Origin: Holosporaceae bacterium UBA3830
GTDB lineage: Bacteria; Pseudomonadota; Alphaproteobacteria; UBA3830
Direction: 5' to 3'
DNA: 23,176 nt
NCBI GenBank assembly: GCA_002393025.1
Contig: DGIE01000001.1
Coordinates: 1-23,176 of the forward strand
Within the stretch, counting starts at the first letter, position 1. The number at the start of each line of letters is the position of its first letter. Shown piece by piece: positions 14,146 to 22,307 of the stretch. The notes under the pieces were generated by a model. That model had not been told where the DNA came from and searched no databases. It saw only the letters and a list, made by a program, of their open reading frames with translations. Made by a program: the position numbers and the translations under genes.

Positions 14146-15082
14146 AAATCTTGAGGCAATCCCTGAGATAAGCGTAGTTTTACCCTGTTACAATGAATCA
14201 GAAGCAATTGATTCTTTCTTCAGTAAAATCATACCTATTTTAAATGGACTGACTCTGTCTTTTGAGATCGTGTGTGTAAATGACGGAAGCAAAGACGATA
14301 CACTGGATAAGTTGATTGAAGTTAAGAAAACAGTTCCACAGGTTAAAATCATAGATTTTTCGAAAAATTTTGGAAAGGACGCTGCCATGTCCGCAGGGTT
14401 GGATTTTTCCATCGGGAAATGCGTCATTCCCATGGACTGCGATCTGCAAGATCCGCCTGAACTGATTCCCGAAATGGTGAAAATTTGGAAATCTCAGAAT
14501 GTAGACGTCGTTTTAGCTAAAAGGGAAGATCGATCTGACGATTCTCTTGCAAAAAGATTAACTGCCTGGTTGTTTTACAAATCTTTTAATCAGTTTTCAG
14601 ACTTGGAGATACCCGAAAATGTCGGAGATTTTCGCCTGATGGATCGCAAAGTCGTAGATGTCGTAAAATCATTTCCAGAAAGAAAAAGATTTATGAAAGG
14701 ATTGTTCGCATTAGCAGGATTCAAGTCAGCCTATGTCGGTTACAAAAGACCTGTGCGAACCAAAGGAGAATCCAAGTGGAACTATTGGAAACTTTGGAAC
14801 TACGCATTGGATGGCATCACTTCATTTTCAACGTTTCCGCTGAAATTGTCTACCTATTTTGGGTTGCTTGTCACGCTGTTGGCTTTCCTTCGTGGTGGTT
14901 GGATTTTGATTCGTACACTAATTTTCGGAATAGATGTTCCTGGATATGCTTCCCTGATGACGGCAATTTTGTTCTTCGGAGGAGTTCAGTTGATAAGTCT
15001 GGGAATTATCGGAGAATATCTCGGTCGTATCTATCTTGAAACAAAGCAGCGACCTTTGTATGTAGTTAAACAAGTCCTATGA
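14138..15082 (+). CDS. Family 2 glycosyltransferase, GtrB/ArnC-like, membrane-anchored
   Basis: A 314-aa protein. The N-terminal GT-A domain shows ISVVLPCYNESEAI, VNDGSKDDT (nucleotide binding) and the metal-binding MDCDLQDPPEL. The C-terminus has two membrane helices (about YFGLLVTLLAFLRGGWILI and ILFFGGVQLISLGIIGEYL), ending in GRIYLETKQRPLYVV. This is the layout of enzymes that transfer a sugar to undecaprenyl phosphate on the cytoplasmic face (GtrB, ArnC, DPM1-like). The sugar and final acceptor cannot be read from sequence; LPS or cell-envelope decoration is likely. ATG 14138 has GAGGAG 5 nt upstream, inside bamE, so the two genes are coupled. No flippase or polymer-specific partner gene lies in the window. 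Confidence 0.88.
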   Translation: MTENLEAIPEISVVLPCYNESEAIDSFFSKIIPILNGLTLSFEIVCVNDGSKDDTLDKLIEVKKTVPQVKIIDFSKNFGKDAAMSAGLDFSIGKCVIPMDCDLQDPPELIPEMVKIWKSQNVDVVLAKREDRSDDSLAKRLTAWLFYKSFNQFSDLEIPENVGDFRLMDRKVVDVVKSFPERKRFMKGLFALAGFKSAYVGYKRPVRTKGESKWNYWKLWNYALDGITSFSTFPLKLSTYFGLLVTLLAFLRGGWILIRTLIFGIDVPGYASLMTAILFFGGVQLISLGIIGEYLGRIYLETKQRPLYVVKQVL

Positions 15083-15147
15083 CTTCAATGTACAAACCTT
15101 CAAAGACTTGCTGAGTTTTATACCTTGAACATCCTTAAAGGAAAGTT

Positions 15148-17070
15148 TCACTGCCTCTTTTTTCTGTTTTTGATATATACATAGACCTCTTGAGCCGCTT
15201 TCATTCGGTCAACTTTGAGTGTTTTTATGATCTTCGCAAAACCATTGATCTGTCGATACTTCAAATCTGTATCCAGTATATTCTCAACAGTCTCTGCAAT
15301 GTTTTCCGGCGTACAACTGTCCTGAAGAAGCTCAGGTACCAGAGACGTTCCATTCAAAATATTGACCAAACACACATACGGAATTTTTATAAGCCACTTC
15401 ACAAACTTATAGGTAATAAATGAAGTCTTATATATAGCCACAAACGGCAGTCCCATTTTGGCCAACTCTAACGTAACTGTCCCTGAAGCTGCCACCGCAA
15501 TATGAGACAGATTATACGCTTTCACTTTTTTCAATTTTTTCGTCGAAACAGTCGGTTTATACTTCCAATCTTCAACATATTTCTTTATCAGAGGAGCAAC
15601 TGTTTTTACCGTCGGAAGATAAAACCTGACTTCAGGATGCTTCTCAATCATCAATTCGGAAAATTTTTTCAAAATCGGCATGTGATGCTCAAGTTCCGAA
15701 GGTCTACTCCCCGGCAATAAAGTTATTGTGAGATCATTTGATCGCAACTTATCATCTCTTACGAAATCAGCGTCAGAAGCGATAGGGTGCCCTACAAAAG
15801 TTGTGTTTACCCCGTAATTTTTCAGAAAATCTTTTTCAAACGGAAGCAGAACCATTAACTTGTCGATAAATTTATGTAGGCTTTTTGCCCGCCAACCTCT
15901 CCAAGCCCAGACAGGAGGAGAAACATAGTGAACAATTGGAATATTCGGATTTTTCTTTTTAACCTGTTTATCTATTCGGTGTGTAAATCCCGAAGAATCT
16001 ATCGTTACAATGACATCCGGATTGTAATTAATTACAGTATCCACTGTCTTTTTTATAAGATCCTTAATGAAAAATATCTTACCAATAACCTCCCAAATTC
16101 CTATGATGGAAAGTTTCGAAATCGGACACAAATTTATGAGACCTGCTTCTTCCATACACGGACCACCAATACCCACGAACTCAATATCTTCGTCGATTTT
16201 TTTCAAATCTTTTATCAGACGACCACCAAGATAATCTCCTGACGATTCTCCCGCAACAACAAATACTTTGTGCTTTTTGCGAATTTTTACCGCTTGTAGG
16301 AAAAGTCCATACTCATCTACTTTTCTCAGAACTCCAGCTTTATCCAGTATAATTGTTCTGCCTGCTTCAACAACAAGCCCTCGGAAATCATGTCTATGCA
16401 AATTTTCTATGGTCTGAACTCCGATAACAGGAAGATCCATTCGAAAATCCTGTTGTGGCTTCGATGTTTTCACTAACACTCCATCAAAACAGCGATCGAT
16501 TAATGCATCTGTTCCACTAGCATCTTCCTTCGCAATTACGCTATCTCCGGAAACCACAATACTCTGTCCGACATCTCGAATTCCTAACATTTGAGATTCT
16601 TTGATACCCAGTTCAATCTCTGACTGCTCCTCTGCAGTCGGTTTTCTTTCGGAAAAAACTCCCTCCGAAAAGAAAGCGCCTTTCAAAAAGTTGGTCCCTG
16701 AAATTAATTCAATACCTCTTTCCTTAAAAATATCGGCGATCGCTCGCAACAAAGCATCATCTCCAGCGCAAAACAAGATCTTCCACAGTCGAATCAGGCA
16801 CTTAAATCCCTCCAAATCCAGAGATAAATCAAAAAGTTCCGGACGCTTAACGTGCCCGGCAAAAGTCACCTTTTTTACGCCGTTCAGTTTAAGAAATTGA
16901 AAAACTTTACCAACTTGCCCCAACTTAAATGTAAGTTTAGGAACATCAGGATATATAAAAGTGCGATCGCAACCATCGACAAAAAGCAGACAGAAACCAA
17001 TCTTCTGCCTCTGACAAGAATCAATGATTATTCGGGGATACTCCCCTTTACCGCAAAATATACCAATCAT
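15148..17070 (-). CDS. lpxB: LpxI-LpxB fusion: UDP-2,3-diacylglucosamine hydrolase and lipid A disaccharide synthase
   Basis: One uninterrupted 640-aa frame. Residues 1-262 are LpxI (DUF1009): start MIGIFCGKGEYP, AGHVKRPEL, and the signature EDASGTDALIDR at 182-193. Residues from about 265 are LpxB (GT19): KVFVVAGESSGD, YVSPPVWAWR, FVGHPIASD, TLLPGSRPSEL, AASGTVTLELAKMGLPFVAIY. The two parts have the usual lengths of the separate enzymes. The junction (VKIRKKHK, near nt 16278) has no ATG or ribosome-binding site, so a separate LpxB product is unlikely. LpxI makes lipid X from UDP-2,3-diacylglucosamine, and LpxB joins lipid X to a second molecule of that donor. The fusion therefore unites producer and consumer. 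It follows lpxA with a 1-nt TAATG overlap and ends the operon. Confidence 0.95.
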   Translation of the reverse strand: MIGIFCGKGEYPRIIIDSCQRQKIGFCLLFVDGCDRTFIYPDVPKLTFKLGQVGKVFQFLKLNGVKKVTFAGHVKRPELFDLSLDLEGFKCLIRLWKILFCAGDDALLRAIADIFKERGIELISGTNFLKGAFFSEGVFSERKPTAEEQSEIELGIKESQMLGIRDVGQSIVVSGDSVIAKEDASGTDALIDRCFDGVLVKTSKPQQDFRMDLPVIGVQTIENLHRHDFRGLVVEAGRTIILDKAGVLRKVDEYGLFLQAVKIRKKHKVFVVAGESSGDYLGGRLIKDLKKIDEDIEFVGIGGPCMEEAGLINLCPISKLSIIGIWEVIGKIFFIKDLIKKTVDTVINYNPDVIVTIDSSGFTHRIDKQVKKKNPNIPIVHYVSPPVWAWRGWRAKSLHKFIDKLMVLLPFEKDFLKNYGVNTTFVGHPIASDADFVRDDKLRSNDLTITLLPGSRPSELEHHMPILKKFSELMIEKHPEVRFYLPTVKTVAPLIKKYVEDWKYKPTVSTKKLKKVKAYNLSHIAVAASGTVTLELAKMGLPFVAIYKTSFITYKFVKWLIKIPYVCLVNILNGTSLVPELLQDSCTPENIAETVENILDTDLKYRQINGFAKIIKTLKVDRMKAAQEVYVYIKNRKKRQ

Positions 17071-17855
17071 TATTTCCCTTTAGGTAAACAAAACGATCTA
17101 CTGCTTTTATATCGCATAAAGTTTACTATTTCTTTAACAGAATCAAAATTTTGTAATTTTTTTTCAGCATTATTTAAATTCTCTGTGAGAACGTTGTCTC
17201 CGAAAAAAATAATCTGATATGCTTCACGAATAGCGGAGATTTCTTCCCGAGAATAATTCGCTCGTTTAAGTCCCAAAACATTAACGTCATAAAGATGACC
17301 ACGCTCTCCCTTCACCGCTCCAAAAGGAATAACATCCCTTTCAACACCCGTCATACCGCCAATCACCGCATTATGACCTATCCGCACGAACTGATGTACG
17401 GCAGAGAGACCTCCTATTATCGCATGATCCCCGACTTCAACATGTCCGGCAAGCGTCACATTGTTGGCCAGTACAGTGCTGTTTCCTACGACGCAATCAT
17501 GAGCTATATGAACTCCGATCATCAGCAAATTATTGTCTCCTACAATCGTTTTCATCGCTCCACCTTTGGTTCCCGGATGAATTGTAACATATTCACGAAT
17601 CGAGTTATTTTTTCCGATAATAACCTTAGATTTTTCTCCGTGAAATTTCAAATCTTGAGGACGAAACCCTATTGCTGCAAACGGAAAAATTTGAGTACCT
17701 TCACCGATATAAGTGTCACCTTCTACACAAACATGTGACATAATCCTGACATTGTCCGCTATTTCGACGCCATCCCCGATAACGGAATAAGCTCCGATCT
17801 CCACGTTATTTCCGATTTTCGCTCGATCGGAAATAATTGCAGTCGAATGAATCAT
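17070..17855 (-). CDS. lpxA: UDP-N-acetylglucosamine acyltransferase
   Basis: A 261-aa left-handed beta-helix trimer enzyme, first step of lipid A synthesis; it transfers a 3-hydroxyacyl chain from ACP. Hexapeptide repeats begin at once (IHSTAIISDRAKIGNNVEIG). The catalytic His lies in VHIAHDCVVG, and the family blocks FRPQDLKFHGE, REYVTIHPGT and VHQFVRIG are intact. The C-terminal helical domain starts near NVLGLKRANYSREEI. ATG 17855 overlaps the fabZ stop by 4 nt. It is full length, so the cell should make lipid A by the standard route up to the disaccharide. Confidence 0.97.
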   Translation of the reverse strand: MIHSTAIISDRAKIGNNVEIGAYSVIGDGVEIADNVRIMSHVCVEGDTYIGEGTQIFPFAAIGFRPQDLKFHGEKSKVIIGKNNSIREYVTIHPGTKGGAMKTIVGDNNLLMIGVHIAHDCVVGNSTVLANNVTLAGHVEVGDHAIIGGLSAVHQFVRIGHNAVIGGMTGVERDVIPFGAVKGERGHLYDVNVLGLKRANYSREEISAIREAYQIIFFGDNVLTENLNNAEKKLQNFDSVKEIVNFMRYKSSRSFCLPKGK

Positions 17856-18331
17856 TGTTTATCCTCTAGAACTATCATCGCTGTAAACACAGCCTCTGTA
17901 ACCAAAGCACCATTAACATACGCTTCGCCTTTGAAACGCCAAACATTTCCGCGACTTTTTTCTTTACAAACGTGCAGATGCAAAACATCGCCCGGTTCGA
18001 CTAATTTTCTGAATTTTATTCCATCCATGGACATAAAATAAACCAATCCGCCACTGTTTTCTAAATTCATGGTTTTCGAAACGACCACTCCTGCCGTCTG
18101 TCCCATAGCTTCGACAATTAAAACTCCCGGCATAATCGGACGTGCGGGGAAATGTCCTTGAAAAAACGGTTCATTATTTGTAACGCACTTAATCCCGACT
18201 GCACTTTCGCCTGGTTTCAAATCTTGTACTCGATCAATCAAAAGCATCGGATATCTATGAGGTAAACATTTTTTAATTTCGTTAACATCTAAACTCAACA
18301 ATTCTTCTGAATTCGACAAATTTTCGATCAT
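17852..18331 (-). CDS. fabZ: 3-hydroxyacyl-ACP dehydratase FabZ
   Basis: A 159-aa hot-dog-fold enzyme of fatty-acid synthesis. The active-site His is in LPHRYPMLLIDRV and the Glu in GHFPARPIMPGVLIVEAMGQT, both as in the family. The usual FabZ N-terminus (LDVNEIKKCLPHRYP) distinguishes it from FabA. ATG 18331 has GGGAG upstream. It competes with LpxA and LpxD for 3-hydroxyacyl-ACP, which explains its place between lpxD and lpxA: dehydratase and lipid A acyltransferases are made together to balance phospholipid and lipid A. Confidence 0.97.
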   Translation of the reverse strand: MIENLSNSEELLSLDVNEIKKCLPHRYPMLLIDRVQDLKPGESAVGIKCVTNNEPFFQGHFPARPIMPGVLIVEAMGQTAGVVVSKTMNLENSGGLVYFMSMDGIKFRKLVEPGDVLHLHVCKEKSRGNVWRFKGEAYVNGALVTEAVFTAMIVLEDKQ

Positions 18332-18353
18332 AAGTCTTTCTCCCGTTCCTCTT

Positions 18354-19373
18354 TTATTTTTTCTTCTTTTTGGTAACCGACATCTTCAAAAAGGCTGCTT
18401 GCCTTTTCCAGATTCCTGCATCAACGGCCGGAATACCTCCAACGATTTTGCCGGGATCGATATCGGAAGCAATTCCGCTTTTTGCTGCAGCGATAGCTCC
18501 ATCACCTATTTCAAGATGTCCGGCTACTCCGACTTGCCCCGCCAGAATTACTCTATTTCCTATCTTAGAACTTCCAGCAACACCGACCTGAGAAACTAAA
18601 ATAGATGCCTTCCCAATCGTTACATTGTGAGCAATCTGCACCAAATTATCGATTATGGTATCGTCTCCTATTATCGTATCTTCAATACTTCCTCGATCTA
18701 TCGTTGTGTTAGCTCCAATGCGGACTCTGTCTCCAATAATCACTCGCCCTAACTGTTTGATATATACCATCCTGTTTCCCGCGGGAATAATCCCGAATCC
18801 AGATTCTCCGATGCGTGCTCCCGAGTTAACTATAACACCACATCCTATAATACTGTGAGAAATCGTAACATTGTTTCGGATCAGACTATTGTTCCCGATT
18901 TTGCAACCTCTTTCAACAACCGTATTGCTTCCGATAACAACGTTGTCTCCAATTTCAACATCATCTTCAATTTTTACATAATCTCCGATATAGCAGTTTT
19001 TTCCGATTCTGGCAGTCTCACTGATGACAGCTGTTTGACAAATATGGGATAGATGCTCGTCCGGTCTACACAAAACCGAAAGAGCTTTTGCATAACCAAC
19101 CATAACATTCGGAGTAACCAAGGCCATAACATCTTCCGGCAAATCACTGAGATCTGCATCCGATATAATCACGGCACCCGCTCTGGTCTGCTTCAAATCA
19201 CCTTTGTATTTCCTGTTTCCAAAAAAAGACAAATCACCCTTTGATGCATGTCGCAGAGTTGCAATACCAGATATTGGAAAGTCTCTACCTCCAAATACCT
19301 TAAATCCGCAAATGACAGCCAATTCTGCTGCATTGATTTTTTTTATTTCTCCAAAAAATCGCTTATCTATCAT
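18354..19373 (-). CDS. lpxD: UDP-3-O-acylglucosamine N-acyltransferase
   Basis: A 339-aa protein of normal length. The N-terminal uridine-binding domain (GGRDFPISGIATLRHASKGDLSFFGNRKY) is followed by a long hexapeptide-repeat beta-helix and the catalytic His in NLVQIAHNVTIGKAS. The C-terminus is a lysine-rich tail. It adds the second 3-hydroxyacyl chain during lipid A synthesis. GAGG lies 6 nt before ATG 19373, inside the last codons of the skp-like gene, with an 11-nt overlap. The gap to fabZ is 22 nt. Confidence 0.96.
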   Translation of the reverse strand: MIDKRFFGEIKKINAAELAVICGFKVFGGRDFPISGIATLRHASKGDLSFFGNRKYKGDLKQTRAGAVIISDADLSDLPEDVMALVTPNVMVGYAKALSVLCRPDEHLSHICQTAVISETARIGKNCYIGDYVKIEDDVEIGDNVVIGSNTVVERGCKIGNNSLIRNNVTISHSIIGCGVIVNSGARIGESGFGIIPAGNRMVYIKQLGRVIIGDRVRIGANTTIDRGSIEDTIIGDDTIIDNLVQIAHNVTIGKASILVSQVGVAGSSKIGNRVILAGQVGVAGHLEIGDGAIAAAKSGIASDIDPGKIVGGIPAVDAGIWKRQAAFLKMSVTKKKKK

Positions 19374-19929
19374 CCATTACCTCTTCATTGGACTTTTTTG
19401 TCATATCCACTTTTATTTTTGGGAGTCTACTGTCTAGTCTATGAATTGCCTCTTCCGTAATATCAGGGCATTCGGAAGCCCCATAAACAACCACATCCGA
19501 AATTAACACCAGGGGATATCCTCTTTCATCTGCAATTTCTTTTATAACTTTTCGAATCTCTCCCTCAAGAACCTCAATTGCTGATCTATAGGCTCTTTGT
19601 ATCTGATATCTTTTTTCTTTAGTCATGTCATACAATATGACCTGGAGATCCTCAACTTTTCTCTCATCGGAACCGGTTTTGGCATCAGAGTCCATTTTCT
19701 TTATACTGTCCTCCAATTCCAAAAGATCCTTTTTCGATTTATTGTTGATTTCCTCTATCTGATCATCGATACTTTGACCGGCCTTTGATCTTTTTGCGAC
19801 ATCTTTCAAACTTACGATAGCCAACTTCGATCCATTCTCAGCTCCAACCGAAACCTCTGTTTCAGCTTCTGCTCCAAAAAAAGAAACATTTGCGAAAAAA
19901 CAGATAGTCAAAAATTCAAAAAACTTCAT
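19363..19929 (-). CDS. skp: Skp/OmpH-family periplasmic chaperone
   Basis: A 188-aa protein with a Sec signal peptide (MKFFEFLTICFFANVSFFGAEA) and the OmpH pattern: a first strand (KLAIVSLKDVAKRSKAGQSI), a long charged coiled coil (about residues 65-135) and a return strand (GYPLVLISDVVVYGA) ending in a mixed C-terminal segment. Skp trimers hold unfolded outer-membrane proteins in the periplasm and deliver them to BamA, encoded directly upstream with a 4-nt ATGA overlap. Sequence conservation in this family is low; the location between bamA and lpxD supports the call. Confidence 0.9.
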   Translation of the reverse strand: MKFFEFLTICFFANVSFFGAEAETEVSVGAENGSKLAIVSLKDVAKRSKAGQSIDDQIEEINNKSKKDLLELEDSIKKMDSDAKTGSDERKVEDLQVILYDMTKEKRYQIQRAYRSAIEVLEGEIRKVIKEIADERGYPLVLISDVVVYGASECPDITEEAIHRLDSRLPKIKVDMTKKSNEEVMDDR

Positions 19930-22304
19930 CTCATCAGCCCTGTTAACGTAAATACTTGCTTATCATCGAAGTGCTTCTTCTTCAGAGCAAACCCAAAGAC
20001 AAATGACATCGGCATACCCAGAGGACATTTTGCCCACTCAATCGCAACACCTGTAGATGCTCTGATAGCACTTGAATCATATACTTTATTTTTCGGATAC
20101 TTTGTCCCCCAAGCACTTCCGAAGTCCAAGAAAGCCACTCCGTTTATTCCCATTTCTTTTGTGGACAAAGGAGCCCTCAGCATGAAACTGACAGTCCAGT
20201 ACTTTGTACTACCTAAACTGTTGCCTTCTGCATCTCTTTTATAAAGTTCCTTGCCATTCCTATCATAGACTATTTCCCCTGAATCGATCTCTCTTGCGCC
20301 AATACCGTACGAATTAAACCCTCGCATCGAACCGCCCCCACCAAGGGTAAATCTGTCACAACTTCTGGTATTGGAAATTTCTCTGATATGCCCGATCTGT
20401 CCATTTAACACAAAAGTGATCTTCTCCGTAACAGGTCGATATATATTTCCTTCCAGAACATTTTTGAAATATTTTACATTTCCCATCAATCCCGAATAAG
20501 CGTTTGTCATAGAAATATCATATCCGTATTTCGGTTCATAAGGATTATCAACATCAAAATAAGTCAAAACTGAGGATAACTCGCAATTGGTATACTTTCC
20601 GTACTCTTCCTGTCGAATATCTTTATTCTTAAATCTTACGACTTTATTATCAAAGGCAAACGAATCCGGAAGCTCGTTAGTCCACTTACCTAGACTCTCA
20701 TTCCAAAATTTTCTTCTGTTAAACGAGACAGAATAACCGACTCTATGCACCAAATGCTCGTTGATCGCGTAGCGAATGTATGGAGCAATATAAAACGAAC
20801 GAACAGAGCCCCTTTCAAACTTTTTGCGATTAGTATCACTTGCACCGACTTTGATTCCAGCTCCGATGTTCTGATCAAAAAACCTCGGATCAAATAAATC
20901 GATTTTTGCTCCGCGATATTGCTGCATCCACATGATATCTGTAGACAGTTCCTTTCCAGTTCCCATGAGATTATTTTCAACAAAACCAATGAATCCTCCG
21001 AAACCATCGGAATCATTAACGCTTAATCCAAATCGAATTTGAGCAGTAGAATCTTTTTCTTTTACAGAAACAACCACAACCTTTTTATCATCTGACGATC
21101 CATCCTCCTCTCGAACTTGTACATCGTCGAAGTATTCCATCGCTTTTAGCTTATCTACAGTTTTCTGAATCTTATAAGCATTCAAAGCATCTCCTTCATG
21201 TACAGATAATTCCCTACGAATAACCTTGTCTAAAGTACGGGTATTTCCGATAATCTCTATGCGGTCAACAAAGACCTTTTTAGTTCTTACTATTTTGTAG
21301 AATACGTCGGCTAGTTTCTTTTCTTTATTATACTGCACATCCACTGTTACGTTGATAAAAGAATTACCAGCAAGAGAAACCTCTTTCCGAATTTTATCCC
21401 GCACTTCGTATATAAACGATTCATTATAAACATCTTTAGACTTGAATTTTATATAATTCATATAGTCTTCTGCTTTTACGTCGGAAACTTCCGATACCAA
21501 GGAGATATTCCCTATGTTGTACTTATCCCCTTCCTCCATGATGAAAGTACAGAAATGAGAACGCCTATCCCTGCTCATTTCCGCGTGGCTTGAAGTTACG
21601 GTGAAGAAAGGAAATCCTTTACTCCTATAAAATCTGGTAATAGATTCTATATCTACGTCTACCCGATCTTCGCGATAAATCTGACTATCATAATCCCAAA
21701 ACCGCCATATCCGAGCTTCTTTCATGGACAGGATATCTTTCAACTGATCGTCAGAAAAAGCTTTATTCCCAACAAAAATAATCTTTTCAATCTTTGTTTT
21801 AGACCCCTCTTTTATCTCAAATACAATGTCAATTTTGTTACCTGAACGTTCAATATATCTAGGATTGATCTCGGTAAAATAGAAACCCCAAGCTTTATAA
21901 GCTAACTGCAAATCAGAAAGCACATCTTTGACAATATGATTGCTAAACAGCCGCCCCTCGCCCAATCTACCGTTTACAACACTCTTCAGCATCTCATCGG
22001 TTCCAGCATCATTACCTTCAAACACAACTTTGTCTACAATAGGCTTCTCTTTCAATTTGATTACTAACTTATTACCTTGCTTAAAAAATTCAACATCAGA
22101 AAAGAAATCCTTCTTGTATAAATTTTTTATACTTCGATCTATATCTTTATTTCCGTAAATTTCTCCAGGCTTTATGGTAAGAGCATCCGCAATAGCTGCT
22201 TCTTCCACTCTATCCAGACCCTTATACTCAATTTCCTCAACCACATCTGCAAAAACCGTAGCACTAACGCTCAAGGACAACACAACACCAGGTAAAACTT
22301 TCAT
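19926..22304 (-). CDS. bamA: BamA, outer-membrane protein assembly factor
   Basis: A 792-aa Omp85 protein with a signal peptide ending near VFADVVEEIEY. Several POTRA domains follow (EIEYKGLDRVEEAAIADAL; KIEKIIFVGNKAFSDDQL; VDRIEIIGNTRTLDKVIRREL), then the C-terminal 16-strand barrel with the lid motif GGGGSMRGFNSYG, equivalent to the conserved VRGF. I chose ATG 22304: GAGG lies 6 nt upstream, next to the rseP stop, whereas the in-frame TTG just before it is less likely. It inserts beta-barrel proteins into the outer membrane with lipoproteins such as BamE. The C-terminal residues TLTGLMR are not the usual aromatic end. Confidence 0.97.
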   Translation of the reverse strand: MKVLPGVVLSLSVSATVFADVVEEIEYKGLDRVEEAAIADALTIKPGEIYGNKDIDRSIKNLYKKDFFSDVEFFKQGNKLVIKLKEKPIVDKVVFEGNDAGTDEMLKSVVNGRLGEGRLFSNHIVKDVLSDLQLAYKAWGFYFTEINPRYIERSGNKIDIVFEIKEGSKTKIEKIIFVGNKAFSDDQLKDILSMKEARIWRFWDYDSQIYREDRVDVDIESITRFYRSKGFPFFTVTSSHAEMSRDRRSHFCTFIMEEGDKYNIGNISLVSEVSDVKAEDYMNYIKFKSKDVYNESFIYEVRDKIRKEVSLAGNSFINVTVDVQYNKEKKLADVFYKIVRTKKVFVDRIEIIGNTRTLDKVIRRELSVHEGDALNAYKIQKTVDKLKAMEYFDDVQVREEDGSSDDKKVVVVSVKEKDSTAQIRFGLSVNDSDGFGGFIGFVENNLMGTGKELSTDIMWMQQYRGAKIDLFDPRFFDQNIGAGIKVGASDTNRKKFERGSVRSFYIAPYIRYAINEHLVHRVGYSVSFNRRKFWNESLGKWTNELPDSFAFDNKVVRFKNKDIRQEEYGKYTNCELSSVLTYFDVDNPYEPKYGYDISMTNAYSGLMGNVKYFKNVLEGNIYRPVTEKITFVLNGQIGHIREISNTRSCDRFTLGGGGSMRGFNSYGIGAREIDSGEIVYDRNGKELYKRDAEGNSLGSTKYWTVSFMLRAPLSTKEMGINGVAFLDFGSAWGTKYPKNKVYDSSAIRASTGVAIEWAKCPLGMPMSFVFGFALKKKHFDDKQVFTLTGLMR

Positions 22305-22307
22305 CAA

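Noticed and set aside
15083..15147. Bidirectional terminator between the glycosyltransferase and lpxI-lpxB genes
   Set aside because: The 65-nt convergent gap should contain one, but I found no stem of more than a few pairs followed by a T run.
17295..17738. 147-codon plus-strand frame within lpxA
   Set aside because: Shadow of the hexapeptide-repeat coding sequence of an intact lpxA.
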